Shown: positions 34,761 to 47,277, counted from the first letter of the stretch. The stretch is DNA of 64,000 bases from Ambrosia x helenae (GCA_030844895.1 CM061223.1:105941186-106005185), one strand, 5' to 3'. Made by a program: numbers and translations. Notes: a model not told the origin generated them from the letters alone.

Positions 34761-35356
34761 CCTAATAAACCGGACAGGTTTTGAGTCGGATATGACTTTT
34801 AAAATTAACGGGTTTGGTTTCACTAATATCACTAGTATTTTGTTTTCTCTAATTATATAATCCACTGTAGCTTTATTATATTTTATTGAAACCATACTGA
34901 AACTTTGTTGTAATGTTATCATCATTACTCAAATTCTAATTTTAAAAATAGATTAATACATTAGTTTTGTGTTATTTGAATATTTATATTAGTTTTATGT
35001 GATGATTATTTGATCAACTTGCTATTTGTTTTTTAACACAAACAAACAAAGGTAAAGACTTCATTATTATTAACTTGGTTTGTCGTCCATTAGTTGAATG
35101 TGACCCAAATAAAACTGCACTTCTCACATGTTAACATTGTCGATTCCACCACGTAACTCACTAAGTCAAGTTTGTCTCTATTGCCTCACAAAGTCTCAAT
35201 CATGTGACAAGGTCGCCCTACATGGCCATGTCACATACACTCCTACACGTGAGGGTAAATCTTCATAATCTCATAAGCCAAATTATTTTTCAAAAAAAAT
35301 ACAAATTTCTAGTTTTATCTCCTCTTCATGATGAAACCATGTAACTTATAACCTAC

Positions 35357-35730
35357 TGATACGATCCAGAATACTATAACCCAAAACCATGACCCAATTA
35401 ATATCCTGGAACCGAACCATTAATTGATGACCCGGTCATGAAGTCAAACGTGCTTCCTAATTTTCAGCCACTAGTAGTAGTGGAGCATGACCCATTTAAA
35501 TTTACTATTATTACTTTTCATGTTGTAGGCACATAGCTATAATCATGGTGTTACCACCTTCTACATTTTAAATCTCCTGCATAATTTTAGGACCCCATGT
35601 TTAGGTTGTCTTTCATTATAAATTGTAATCGTTTTTCATTCAAGAATAAGAAGAAAATATTTGAAGGAAAATATCTCTAATCTCATCTTGTGTTCTTGGG
35701 AGTTTGTAGGTTTTCTCAGTAAACCTATCA
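35357..35730 (+). repeat. 5' LTR of the 35.4-37.5 kb element
   Basis: 374 bp, begins TG and ends CA. Nearly identical to 36495-36693 plus 37349-37523. Confidence 0.85.
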
Positions 35731-36813
35731 ATTGGTGCTTTCATCGAGCCTTAGCCTTCATGGCTTTGGAAGAACTCAATGACTCCACTACTTTATGATT
35801 TTGAAAGGTTCTTTTCCTTGTATTCCATTTATGAGGAAGACCGGTTTGTCTATGTCATTGAGTACTTTGATGATGAACCTTTTTATTGGTTCAATTCATG
35901 GTATCGCGGACCCGAATATCTTACTTGGAAGTATTTCGTTATCGCAATGCTAACGACCTTTCCTCCGGTACAACACCCGCAAAAAATCACGCCACATCCG
36001 ATCTCATTTCCACCCCCGCTACCCACGTGACCATCACCAACAACCCCACTACCTCCATCACCATCACAGAACCCATATCCTAAGGGTTCTTCAAACATTC
36101 TTTTAAAGAGTGTAAAGGGCACCCATGGTCCACCCCTTATGAAAGCCACGACACAACAGAAGCCACCTTTCTATACATTTTGTTCCTACGGGATAATTGC
36201 ACATATTAATTATCCATATCCACCTTATGATATTTATGGGGCCCATTCTTCAATTCCGGGGTTAGACAGATCACTACTCGAGGCTCCGAGTCAAGGTGTA
36301 GTTGGAAGACGCAAGTGGCGGCCCGTTGTGACTGCGCCAAATGCTATTGGGAGAGTTTAATGGCGACCACCTTGGGAATATCCATGGTGTTTTGGTGAGG
36401 TTGCCCCAAATGCTATTGTTCGACTCGAGTGGCGACCGCCCATGGGACGATTATTCCGTCCTTGAGGACAAGGACGTTTTTAGGGCGGGAGTATTGATAC
36501 GATCCAGAATACCACAACCCAAAACCATGACCCAATCAATATCCTGGAACCGAACCATTAATTGATGACCCGGTCATGAAGTCAAACGTGCTTCCTAATT
36601 TTCAGCCACTAGTAGTAGTGGAGCATGACCCATTTAAATTTACTATTATTACTTTCCATGTTGTAGGCACATAGCTATAATCATGGTGTTACCTGTGACA
36701 CCCCAGGAAAAATCAACATCGGGATGTTACAGGAAAGATCCTTGGTTCATAAGTAATGTCTTGCCTCTTAAATCACCAACGCGTTTTGGGGCTTAATGTT
36801 AGTGGATGAGAGG

Positions 36814-36877
36814 AGAACTCCACAGTTAAGCGTGCTCAGGTGGGAGAAATTCCAGGATGGGTGACCTCCTGGGAAGT
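36814..36877 (+). promoter_or_regulatory. 5S-rRNA-derived block in Cassandra 5' LTR (Pol III promoter remnant)
   Basis: AGAACTCCACAGTTAAGCGT followed by GGATGGGTGACCTCCTGGGA corresponds to the 3' half of plant 5S rRNA, including the internal control region C box. In Cassandra these LTR sequences can be transcribed by Pol III (family knowledge). Confidence 0.85.
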
Positions 36878-37193
36878 CTCCACTTGGGCAACCAAAAACA
36901 AATCCGTGAGCTCTGGATGGGCAAAGCGGACAATATTGGTGGTGAGAGGGGCGGGGTGTTACATATGGTATCAGAGCCACTCCTGTGCCGTTCGGGATGG
37001 TGGGTGCATACCTCATCAGGGACGATGAGACTCTAACCTCATTAGGGACGATGAGACTCTAACGGGGGGTGAATGTGACACCCCAGGAAAATCCAACATC
37101 GGCCGTGGCCAGGAGAGATCCTTGGTTCATAAGTAATGTCTTGCCTCTTAAATCACCAACGCGTTTTGGGGCTTAATGTTAGTGGATAAGAGG

Positions 37194-37257
37194 AGAACTC
37201 CACAGTTAAGCGTGCTCAGGTGGGAGAAATTCCATGATGGGTGACCTCCTAGGAAGT
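37194..37257 (+). promoter_or_regulatory. 5S-rRNA-derived block in Cassandra 3' LTR
   Basis: Same block as in the 5' LTR, with CATGATGGG for CAGGATGGG and CCTAGGAAG for CCTGGGAAG, i.e. two substitutions in or near the C box. Confidence 0.85.
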
Positions 37258-37599
37258 CTCCACTTGGGCAACCAAAAACAAATCCGTGAGCTCTGGATGG
37301 GCAAAGCGGACAATATTGGTGGTGAGAGGGGCGGGATGTTACATTACCACCTTCTACATTTTATATCTCCTGCATAATTTTAGGACCCCATGTTTAGGTT
37401 GTCTTTCATTATAAATTGTAATCGTTTTTCATTCAAGAATAAGAAGAAAATATTTGAAGGAAAATATCTCTAATCTCATCTTGTGTTCTTGGGAGTTTGT
37501 AGGTTTTCTCCGTAAACCTATCACCTACAAACTAACAAAAGCTGAGATCATTCGTCCAACGTTCAAAGCCACCGTCTGAATGCTAGTCTTATTGATTTA

Positions 37600-37885
37600 T
37601 TGACTTCTTCCAAAAACCAATAAGTCAATAAGCTGTTTGTGTAAACTAAAAGCACTTTTGGTTTTGGCTTTTAAATAAAGGTCGAAAAGTTGTTTTCACT
37701 ATTGGCTTTTGACTTTTGGTTATTTTACACTAATAAGCTAAACCAAACACTTTTTAAAAACAACTTAGTGACTTTTCCCACCACAAAAGCTAATCCAAAC
37801 ACTTTTTAGAAACCCTTTTTTTAAAAAGTCATAAGTCAATAAACACTTTTAGAGTTAAATAAGCAATCCCAAACACCCTCTTAGA
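37600..37885. mobile_element. Decayed MITE-like repeat
   Basis: The right end CCCAAACACCCTC then TTA looks like an inverted GAGGGTGTTTGG terminus. The interior has CCAAACACTTTT and AATAAGTCAATAA repeats. No good left terminus. Confidence 0.4.
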
Positions 37886-38018
37886 GAGAATCAAAATCAA
37901 AGAGCAAAAAGAAGAGTTATGCTACAAGTTCCAATCTTTCAATCCTTGTAACTGTTGTTGTATTGAGAACAACACTATTGTTGTGATGAAGAAAGATTTA
38001 TGAGGGGTCTTACAATTA

Positions 38019-38244
38019 GACCGTCTGTTGTGGAGGCGCAAGCGAACGAATTTTTAGCACTGGTGGTCATCTCTAGCCACAACAGCCTGACGTGAACCCG
38101 GCGTGAGCGAGCACAAGCGATGGTGGTCGCGTGGGTTAACGGGAGAAAGTGTCATTTGGTCGCACCGATGCTCACCTCTAGCCACAACAGGTCAAGTGAT
38201 CGATGGCTCACGTCCGGTGGCTCACGCCTCCACAACGGATAGTC
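38019..38244. mobile_element. Harbinger-type MITE, 226 bp
   Basis: TIRs GACCGTCTGTTGTGGAGGCG and (inverted) GACTATCCGTTGTGGAGGCG, with TTA at 38016-38018 and 38245-38247. Non-coding. 38245-38800 holds nothing further. Confidence 0.85.
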
Positions 38245-39050
38245 TTAGTTGGTGATTGTTATCGAGATTCAATCTCTTGATATACTGAACGTGTGAAAAA
38301 GTATAAAAAACATATTATCTTGACGTAGTGTGTTGAACAAGATGATCAATACACTAAAACGCTTGTATTGATGATCTCTTTTGTTTAAGAAAAACGTTAG
38401 CAGAACAACTCCCGGTTTGAAAATCACGGAGAGAACGTAAAGTGAATTAGTTAACATCCACTTGAACATTTATTAATTGGATTTATCATTCCTTTCCTAA
38501 ACTCTTTACATACTTGCATTATTATTGTTGTTAAGTTTCAAATGACGTAATCATCGAGGTGTCACGTAGCGACGATTGTTCATAAACCTTTTTTTATTAG
38601 AGTTTTAATTTTCTTTTAAGAAAAAACCTATTCACCCACTCTGCTTTCTACAGATAAACAATAATAATATCGTACTCAAATTAAGAAGAATAAAATATTT
38701 GATTTTATGACGTAATTTAAAAAAAAAACATGAAAAAATAAAAAACAATAGTATTATTGCAACTAAACTAAAACTTCTTCATTTGATTGTTATAATTTTA
38801 TAAATGATACATTGGACATTGTCTCATTGAAGTTAGTACAACAAAACTGTCTTCTGCACTACTAACATCATCAGTCAAAAAGACAGCAGCAGTAGTAGCA
38901 GCACATGTATAACAACAGGGTGGATGGATGCCTAATCCTACATCTAACAATACAACATTTGTAACAAGAGTACATATCATCGAACCGACGACGCTTGAAA
39001 CGAAAAAAAAAAAAAAAACCCTTAAAGCGAGACATCTTTCCGTCGACGAG

Positions 39051-42000
39051 CTACCTTCTATGATGTGACGATGATGGCCGGTCTGGTGAAGACCGTTGTC
39101 GTACAGAATTACCATATGATCTATGTTGTTCCTCAAATGCACCCCTACCACGACTTCCTTCGTTTAACCGGGCTGGCCCGTTCACACCAGAAAAGCCCGC
39201 TGGACCTAACGACCCAAACTCGAGTGGTTCAGTACGAGTAAAGCCGGCGCTATGTTCATATGGATACCCTGTCCCTGTAGAAGAAACAGTTGACCCGTTT
39301 GATGACGGTCCACCAGGGTTCGAATGCATGCCATAACCCATGTTAGCCGGACCGCTTTGATTTGGTCCAGGATGCAACGAGCCATTCTGGGTTTGGTATG
39401 TCGAGAATGGATCATGTCTATATGAACCCGTTGACCTGTCTGTCCGATTCTCGTTACCATTCAACCGGTCCAACCGTGAGCTTGATCTATCAATATGGTT
39501 ACGATTATGGTTGCGGCCTGAGCCACGCGCTTTTGAATTAGAATTCCAGTTACCTTCTTTATCAATATGGTTGTCACTTCTGTCATAATTGTAGTTCCCC
39601 CTTCGTGTGCCCGAAGAACTCCGGTCCCTAACCGCAGCCTTCTAACAAAACAAGGCAAATAAAAATAAATATTAAACTCACGCGAAATTCGGAACTGGAA
39701 AATAAAATGTCTGATGAATTAACTTACGAGATTCGGTAGATAAGTCCCGGTCCCACTACGATGTCTCGGGAGATCTTCGACGTATGGTTGGTAAACATTA
39801 GCAGGCCGACTGGAAACGGGTGCAGCGACAGGAACGAGGTGAGGCCCATAGTTCATGAACTGGGTCACTAAATTCATGTTTGCTACGGGTCTACCCGGAC
39901 CATCCCATGGGATACGGCCCTGTAAATAAACTGGCGGGACCATAAGAGGTGACGGGTATGCGGGTGGCCCATGCTGATACGGACTTTGGCAGAACCGACC
40001 AAACTGTAGATTCTGCCAATGGCTGGCAAAGTCGCTGTTAAGAATATCGGGTTTCCGTTGTTCTGCGGTATCAGCAGGGACGGGCCCTCTCAAAGAATCA
40101 GGACCGAGGTCTCGCAAACGATCTAGATCGAGCCCGTCAACATGAAAATTCTGACCCACATCACCATTATCCGTATTATTATCCGCACGAAAAACGCTAC
40201 TTGATGGGTCAGACGGCCCGGATGGGAAAGAAAGCATTGTGAAGAACGGAACAGGTGGCCCGGTGGGGAAAAACTTTAAGGGCATAGCTCCTGAATTATC
40301 CGTCATCCGTTGTCTAGAATTCTGACCTAATATCATCGGACCCATAGGAATCATCGAGTCAGGTCCACTGGTTTGAGCAAGTTCGTAACCAGGCAGGTGA
40401 GACCTTGGAACATGCATCGGTGGCGGTCCCGTGTCTGAGCCAACACTTGGTGGACGAACCAAGTTCTGGTTATCGTCCTCGGACTGTTGAATGGTTGTAC
40501 TCTCGAACATGGTCTTACCTTTGAAATACCCGCTTGATGACTCAGCAGAGACGGCAACTGGTTTTTTCCCTCGTTTTTCCTTAGTTGACTTGTTGACCTT
40601 AGACGTTTCATCCCACGAACCCTCGGATGAAGTTTTACTTTTTACAGAGTTACTATGTGCAGCAGACGAGAATCTTGAACTTACGGTTCTTTCATCAGAA
40701 ACTGCATCGCTATCGTCCCTCAATGGCCCGCGCTTTTCCTTTTTATACTTCTGTTGACTCTGACTTCTCACCAGACCACCGGACTGACCTACACGGCGAG
40801 GCGGAGGAACGTAACTTAACCCAGCTGAAGAAACCCGATTCGTTTCATCTGATGTAACAATTTCAGAATTCGCCACCTTTCTATCCGGTTCAAAGCTTGA
40901 ATCTTTTTCCCGCCAAGAATCATGGTTGGCGATGGCAGACCCCATTTGCGCAGAACTAAGGTTTTCATTTACTGGTTCGATGGAATTTTCATCTGATGTC
41001 GCTCCAAGCCCGGGAAAGAAATGCGTTAGTTGAGGAGAAACCAAACCGTGTGGAAGCTGCATTCCCGAGAATGCAGGAAACATTGGCGAGAAGTTCTTCT
41101 GTGCGTATCCCATTCCCGCTAGAAAAGATTGCGGGAACGGGAACGGTAAATGACCCATTGGCATAGGAACCTGACCATTGAACCCATAAAGTCCAGAAGA
41201 CGCCATCATGTTCACAAGATCCTGTTCTTCTTGATGCGTTCTTTGTGGCTCGCTGTTTGAATCAGCAGAAACATCAAACCCTTGATGGGTTTGGGTTTGG
41301 GTTTGGTTATGATTCGGTAACTCGGGTTCGACGTTCTTCCTTCTGTTTGAAGGCAGCTTTTTTTCACGTTCGGGTGACGTTCGGTTAGGCCTAATTTGAG
41401 AAGAACCATCCTTGTAATCATCGGTTAGTTCAGGACTAGACCGTGTTCTAGCAAAAGGAGACCTTTGCACGTCATTGACCAGTTGACCCGACGTCAAATT
41501 CTTCTGCTGCCCTCTGTTTAGGTTTGCATGTCCCTTTTGGTTTGGGGCACCAGAAGCTGACGTGGCATGCTGACGACGGGTATTATGAGAATGAGTGTCC
41601 TCAAATTCACTCTCACGCCCAACGAATTCTTTAAACTTTTTGCCACTTGAATTGACTTTTGGGATATCAACAACAGGTTGAATGTCGGATATCGACATAT
41701 TGATCCGCAATGAATCGGTATCGGTACCAGGTGCATCGGGCCGGATCCCACTGCCATGCCGCTCCCACGTGTTGGTAAAAAAATTATTTATTTCAGCAAC
41801 TAGATTTTCCTGAGGGCAATCCAGTAATCTTGCCAACCTTTTCGCCCCAAAAGCAAACGCACTGCGTATTCTATAAAAATTACCTGAAATAAAGAAACAT
41901 GCATAAAAAAAAGAGAGCTTAACTTAGATTTTTCGTAGACTTGTTTTATATATATACCTTTACTGACGCTTCGTCCCAAATTATTACTGACTCGCAACGG

Positions 42001-44748
42001 ATCAATAACATTAAAATGTTTGGAAACAAAAGTTTGCCCTTGCGTATCCAAACCACCAGGAAAAACCGCGTACACAGTGCTACAAGCGTCGAGAAAAACT
42101 TTACTAAGAAGCAACTCTCCGCTGTCCTTACGAGGAGACTCAGCTACAATTATATTATAAAAAATATCCACGTGAGCAAAAAATCCCGACACTACCTAAA
42201 TCGGTCAGTATATTCATCAAGTTAAATAAAAAAATATCATACACTATTACCAGTCACATCGGGAAGTGAGCTTATTGGCACGGGACCCCAAAGGCTAACA
42301 CAAAAATATTCCCAATCGAAATTACTAAAGAACTCCAGAAAACGGTATAAAACCTGCGAATGAAACGCGATTAGTCCAAATGTAAACAAAAAGTATTAAA
42401 GATAAGGTCAAAAAAACTTTTGTAAATCAGACAACCTCGAGAGGGCCGGCAAAAGAATTGTTGAAAACATGAAATATGTAGAGAACCAAGGTCTCGAGTG
42501 CGTAAGTTGATATGAGCCCATGATGAGCACCAAGTATTCGGCTCTCATAGTAACACCAGGCTTTGATTAGGATAATGCTACGTTTAAATAAATGGTTCTG
42601 GTTTATCAAATTATCAACCTGCCACATGAATAGTTTGTCATCATAACAATAACATAATAACACCATTAAAAAATGTCATATAAATAGGCAAAAATTTCAT
42701 AAAATCATACATACCCCTAAAGACTTGCATAACATTGAATTTACCCTATCCTTGGTTTTAAAAAGCGAGAGGGGCACAAAAGCGACAAGGGCTAAAATCG
42801 AGTTCGTACCCGAGAAGCAGGGTGATTATATAATTTTTTATTATATATCCCATAGCTTTTTAGCGTCCCCTACCCAAAATAAGATTTTTATATCATTTTA
42901 CCTACATGTACAAGCCAAAAAAAAAAAACAAGGTACGACATGCTGCATAAAAACACCCTGGGTACAAGAGGCGCGTGCCTCAGGCCAAAAAAACCCAAAA
43001 AATGCGCTTGTGTTTACTCTAGATGCCGAGCGAAAAAGCAAAAAGCAACAAGCCTTGTTGAGCATCGCGTCTCAGCACGCTTTTTAACCATGACCGTATT
43101 GAATTTAATATAATCACACTCTCATATCCTAATGCAAGTTTTAAGGAAACGGTATGAATGCCGTAAAATTGAAAATGTGTATACTTAATATCATGAAACT
43201 ATGTTTGAGTAAATATGATATCATAGCAATGAAATTATACCAAAAAGATTTGTCACAAACCTCTTCAAGAAAGCAAAGTGTGCACAATCCTCCAACCTGA
43301 TTAAAAGATATATCTACGACAATGTTCTCAACGAGACACTTTATAATCTTTACCTGCGGTTTAAAGATCAACAGCCAATAATATTCAGAATAATATACTA
43401 ATTTATATACGTAAAATCAAAGGTGAAAAGTCACATACTTCTGCTTGAATGTATTGAACCTCCTTAACACGAAATTCAGCATTTTCATTCTTCTCTTCAG
43501 TCTCCAACATATCTCGAACCTCACTAGCCCATGAGTCTTTTAAAGCTGAATTGCTACTGAATGCTGTTAAGTCTATATCTCCATCGGGTAGATACGTTTT
43601 AAGAGGTACAGAACCGAAAGTAAAAACCTACAACATGAGAAATTGAGAACAATTAAGGACAATCAAAATAACTCGTCTCTTTTACGTATCATCATCCTTC
43701 ATCAAGTAAACGTTAAATAATCTCTTCATCCCCTTTTAATCATTTTTACGTACGAACCTCCCTGACCCTAGTTTTGACCAACTTTGACCCACATGCGTAT
43801 GCAATGCCACCTCTAAGGCGTTTTTCCAATCGCCTCACGCACATGACTGCGTAAGGCACGCTTTCTAAAACCAAGTTGTCATAGTCGTGTTTGCCCATAG
43901 TTCATATTGCTTTGTTCCGCTTGTGTCCTTTTCCCTTGGTGTGTAGCCCAATTCCCGGGAAGGCGTTTAAGTATTCTTTTACATTAGATAGCATTTAAAG
44001 TGCCAAAGAGAAACATAACACTATACGAATAGGCATTGGGAATTAATTCTAGAGCAAAGATAATATCTTTCAAATATCAAGAACTCGACTGCTGACAACC
44101 AGCAAATCAACAATGCATAACAAAACACATATAACCAATACCATAAACAACGATTTTTCATATTATAAACTTCGTGTGGAAATAACACCTTTCACGTTTC
44201 AACATACAATTCATCGGGTGTAAAGGCTTCCCAAAGGGCAGCCGGCCCTAACCCTAATCGGGTTAAATTAAGCACATTGCTTACCTTATGCTTTTCTTGT
44301 CCCCAAATTTATATACCCTAATTTTGTATTATAAAATACACGGCTCGCACACTAGCGCTTAGCGCATTGTAGTTTTTTCATCACCTCCAAATAAAATAAC
44401 AAGATCCTAGTTGCAGCCCGCAAACGTAGGTCAGATTAAACCGAACCACATTAAATCCTCATGTTCCATAACTTTTGTATCATATCGACAAAATCTACGC
44501 ACGAAAACAGCATAACATCAAGGGAAAAGAATCACCTGACAGGGAAAACACTTCATAATAAGCCTCTGAACATAATTAGCAACCGCATTTCGCCGTTCTT
44601 CCGACGGCTGATTCGGCTGAATGCAAGCAATAAGCTCAGCAGTTCTTTCTTCAGCCTTTAACCACCTAACTGAATCCAAACTTTCCAACAGTGGAGCTGC
44701 ATTGGGCACTAGCCCATTTGGCAATACCCCTTCATCATGGTCACCCAT
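39051..44748 (-). CDS. Nucleotidyltransferase / PAP-OAS1 substrate-binding family protein, 8 exons
   Basis: Exons: 44748-44536, 43627-43439, 43353-43261, 42618-42436, 42353-42251, 42143-41958, 41883-39728, 39641-39051. All introns are GT-AG and phases join to 3,714 nt (1,237 residues) with no stop. Residues 1-70 hold KAEERTAELIACIQPNQPSE. The nucleotidyltransferase fold follows: FGS (76-77), DGDIDL (D88, D90) and VVDISFNQ (D148) supply the catalytic pattern. The PAP/OAS1-like domain follows (AWCYYESRILGAHHGLISTY; SVYAVFPGG-like; KHFNVIDPLRV). The large exon 7 and exon 8 encode a long low-complexity serine/glycine/proline/arginine tail ending SSPDRPSSSHHRR. This layout matches a plant non-canonical poly(A)-polymerase-like family (At3g51620/At3g61690 type). 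RNA nucleotidyl transfer is inferred, not shown. It is the only intact host gene here. Confidence 0.92.
42720..43090. repeat. Repeat inside intron 3 of the nucleotidyltransferase gene
   Basis: aagcgagaggggcacaaaag, gaggcgcgtgcctcaggcc and gcgtctcagcacgc words recall the gaggcg/gcctca repeat seen again at 43800-43870 (intron 1) and 49215-49300. A dispersed element fragment; no TIR found. Confidence 0.45.
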
Positions 44749-45480
44749 ACAACCTTTAATTACAAAAATGCCACACAACTTATAATAATAATAATAATCC
44801 CAGATCAATACAACCCTAGAAACCCTAAAAAAAACTAAAACATCTGATACAAAGATTTGTAAAAAGATTGTAAACAAAACACTAAAACACAAGTGGGAAT
44901 TATAAAAAGATATTGAATTAATAAAATAAATAATAAAAATCGGATTTTTTTGAAGATTGTAAGGATCTTGAAGCAAGAACAGAGAGTGTATTTAATGGGT
45001 ACTAAAAAGTTGGGATTTTTCCTATGTTTTAGGTGAAATCTTGAAACATGGAGCAAAAAAGTAGGGATTTTTAGTATGTTTGAATGGTGGGTATGATTGA
45101 TTGAGTGATTGTTGGTGATGGGATAATATGAATATGAATCTTGGGAGATAAAATAGGAATATGTAATAAAAGAAAAAAAGAAAGAAAAATAAAAAAGAAT
45201 TATAAAATTATAAATGAATGAAAGATCAGGGAAGTGGATTATGTGATTTAAGTTTTAGAAGAAAGTAGGGCAAAAATGCATGAGGATTAATTTGTGTAGG
45301 ATTTGGTATGGATGGATGGATGAACCCTAATTTTGGTATAGTGTAATTGGGCCTAGAGATCCTGCAAAGCCCATGTTATTTAAGGAGTTGTTTTGTTTGT
45401 AGAGATGTTCATGTTGTGACATGAGTGAGTGAGTGAGTGACCCAAGAGGACTTGGAAGTGTTTTGACTTTTGAGTCTTAA
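44749..45480 (-). promoter_or_regulatory. Presumed 5' UTR and promoter region of the nucleotidyltransferase gene
   Basis: No other gene lies between this start codon and the SINE at 45.85 kb. It contains CT/GA simple repeats (gagtgagtgagtgagtga near 45424). No TATA box or transcript start could be fixed by eye; the label rests on position. Confidence 0.3.
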
Positions 45481-45850
45481 GAAGATGAATATGAATGACT
45501 TCAAATGATGAGAAAAGATGAATTTAAGAAATTATAGTTAGTTGGTTGTGTTTGTGATGAAAGTTGCATGTGATTATATTGTTGCATATTAGCTAAAAGA
45601 AAAGATGCATGCTATATTAGTTGAAAACAAGTTATTTGGGGGCTATTATTGCTAATATAAATACATAGAGCTTTCTATAACAGGGATATATGCATGAAAA
45701 TGGTTCATTTTTTTGTACAAGTATAATTTGTTTGTTTGTTTGTTTATTTAATGAAAACTTCCAACCCTTTTATACTCTATTGTTTTTAAAAATATTAGTT
45801 ATACCACAAAATCAAGAATTTTATTCTCTATTAGTATAGTATTGGGAACT

Positions 45851-45982
45851 TTTTTTTTTTTTTTTGAACGGTAAATTTTATTACACCTTAATTCCACCTC
45901 ACCTTGCATTTACAATGATTTGAACTTACAACATTACATTTGTAAGGAGGTACACCATACCACTAGACTAAGAGGTCATAGA
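45851..45982 (-). mobile_element. tRNA-derived SINE with 16-17 bp target duplication
   Basis: Flanked by TATAGTATTGGGAACT at 45835-45850 and 45983-45998. A T-run at the left marks the A-tail on the minus strand. GATTTGAACTTACAAC and CCACTAGACTAAGAGGTC are inverted tRNA-like B- and A-box regions. Same family as 58986-59125. Confidence 0.8.
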
Positions 45983-46420
45983 TATAGTATTGGGAACTTA
46001 TATCCTGAGTTTGTTTTTTCCTAGGGAATTGAGGACAATGATCCCCATGATTTGTATTTGAGAATTAAGATAAGTTGTACTTAAGAACCATGCTCACGAC
46101 AAGTTGTGGTTGAGAATTAAGATTCTTACAAGTTTATGAGAGAATTACTACCCTCACATGTATTAGAAAACTAAGATCCTCATAACTTCTGTTTAATAAG
46201 ATCAGCAAAACTTGTATACAAGAGCATGTTGAATTGTTAGTGAGAGCTTGATTCGTACCTTGATAATTTTATATTTTTTTTTTTTTTTTTCAAAAAAAAA
46301 TGTAATAGAATTATCATGTTGCCCACATTTGGTCTTATAAGGTAATAGAGATAGAGATATAGGGTTGGGTTCAAATGACAACTTACTCAAGCTGAAAGAA
46401 CCATGAGTACTACGATCGGG

Positions 46421-46980
46421 ATTTTTTTTTTTTTTTAAATACCCAATAATACAAAATACGAAAGTTACATCATAATAGCAGGTAGACGGGCAACAAGCTG
46501 CGCCGCCACCCCTTTTTGAATTGCAAACCCTAGTCTACTAAAGACAAAACCTTTGCCCCCTGGGGATGAAACATTGCTGTGGACGACCCGTTGGACCCTG
46601 GTCAAGAAACGAATAGCTTCTGGCGCCAGGGAGCCAAAAGTGTCGAAGGCCAGAGGGATAAAGACATGTTGGTTATCTGCACAAGCTTTAGCATGTTTAT
46701 CTACTTTCTTTGATTCCGCCTTTCTTGATGCTTGCCCAGCTACGAACCCTGTTTCCCTTAACCCAACCAACGGAGATACCCCAGTGAGGTCCACACAGGC
46801 ATGTTTCCCCCTCTCCCAACCAAAGACCAGCAGATCTGCGGGTCGCAGGGTGGATCTCCCTTCCGTGGGGTCTGTGAGGAAGTTTACAGGGGCTTCCTTT
46901 TTGGCAGAGATCCCAGCTCTTCTCAAGATATCCCACAAAACGTCCCTCACCCAGTCTGGGTTGGGGCGTAAAACTGGCTA
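46421..46980 (-). pseudogene. Retroelement-derived C-terminal endonuclease-like fragment
   Basis: A minus-strand frame at 46950-46465 (161 codons) contains MRDVLWDILRRAGI, RPADLLVFGW, KHACVDLTGVSPL, QHVFIPLAFDTFGSLAPEAI and GFAIQKGVAAQLVARLP, then a short tail and an A-run (T16 at 46421-46436). I recognise this C-terminal block from many plant reverse-transcriptase-associated ORFs. The RPADLL...VDLTGVSPL spacing resembles the PD-(D/E)XK restriction-like endonuclease at the end of R2-type non-LTR elements; that link is inference. No RT lies upstream, so it is a 5'-truncated copy. Frame is intact, so it is recent or constrained. Confidence 0.5.
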
Positions 46981-47219
46981 AATAGTATCAATGTCACACC
47001 ACCACCAACGACCACCCTCACTAAAAAAACCCTCATAAAACAAATAAAAAAATAAAACCAATTGACGCACGTATACATATCATCATAATCATTGCAAAAT
47101 AAAGAGGCTAAGATACACAACTTCTCATTATCATTGCCATAAAAGCATGACTTATATAAATCAAAAGCCAGCTAAAACAATAAAAGGGTAATAATAAAAT
47201 AAAATTAAGAAGAAAAATT

Positions 47220-47246
47220 AAAACTACAAAAGAATAATAATAATAA

Positions 47247-47277
<31 letters not shown>

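Larger units (their letters stand above)
36694..37343 (+). mobile_element. Cassandra TRIM nested in the 3' LTR
   Basis: Two 270-bp LTRs (36694-36963 and 37074-37343), both TGTGACACCCC...ATGTTACA or GTGTTACA. The 5' LTR is followed by TGGTATCAGAGCC, the Met-tRNA primer site. The ~110-bp interior has a duplicated gacgatgagactctaac, then an ACGGGGGGTGAA polypurine tract. Target duplication TTACC at 36689-36693 and 37344-37348. No protein, as in all TRIMs. Each LTR carries a 5S-rRNA-derived block, the hallmark of Cassandra. Confidence 0.9.
35357..37523 (+). mobile_element. Internally reduced LTR retrotransposon (TRIM/LARD-like)
   Basis: 5' LTR 35357-35730 (TGATACGATCC...AAACCTATCA). The 3' LTR starts at 36495 and ends at 37523, split by Cassandra. 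Target duplication CCTAC at 35352-35356 and 37524-37528. A primer-binding-like TTGGTGCTTTCATC follows the 5' LTR. The ~764-bp interior has only relics, ending in LEDKDVFRAG as Gypsy polyproteins often do, then a GGGCGGGAG polypurine tract. The LTRs differ at only a few sites, so insertion looks recent. Confidence 0.85.

Noticed and set aside
36814..36877. 5S rRNA gene
   Set aside because: Only part of 5S is present and it lies inside paired LTRs of a Cassandra TRIM; not a 5S array.
41941..42225. 94-codon plus-strand frame
   Set aside because: Lies opposite exon 6 of the nucleotidyltransferase gene, whose minus-strand frame is conserved and joins in phase.
46553..46981. 142-codon plus-strand frame
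   Set aside because: Shadow of the endonuclease-like minus-strand frame, which has recognisable conserved blocks.
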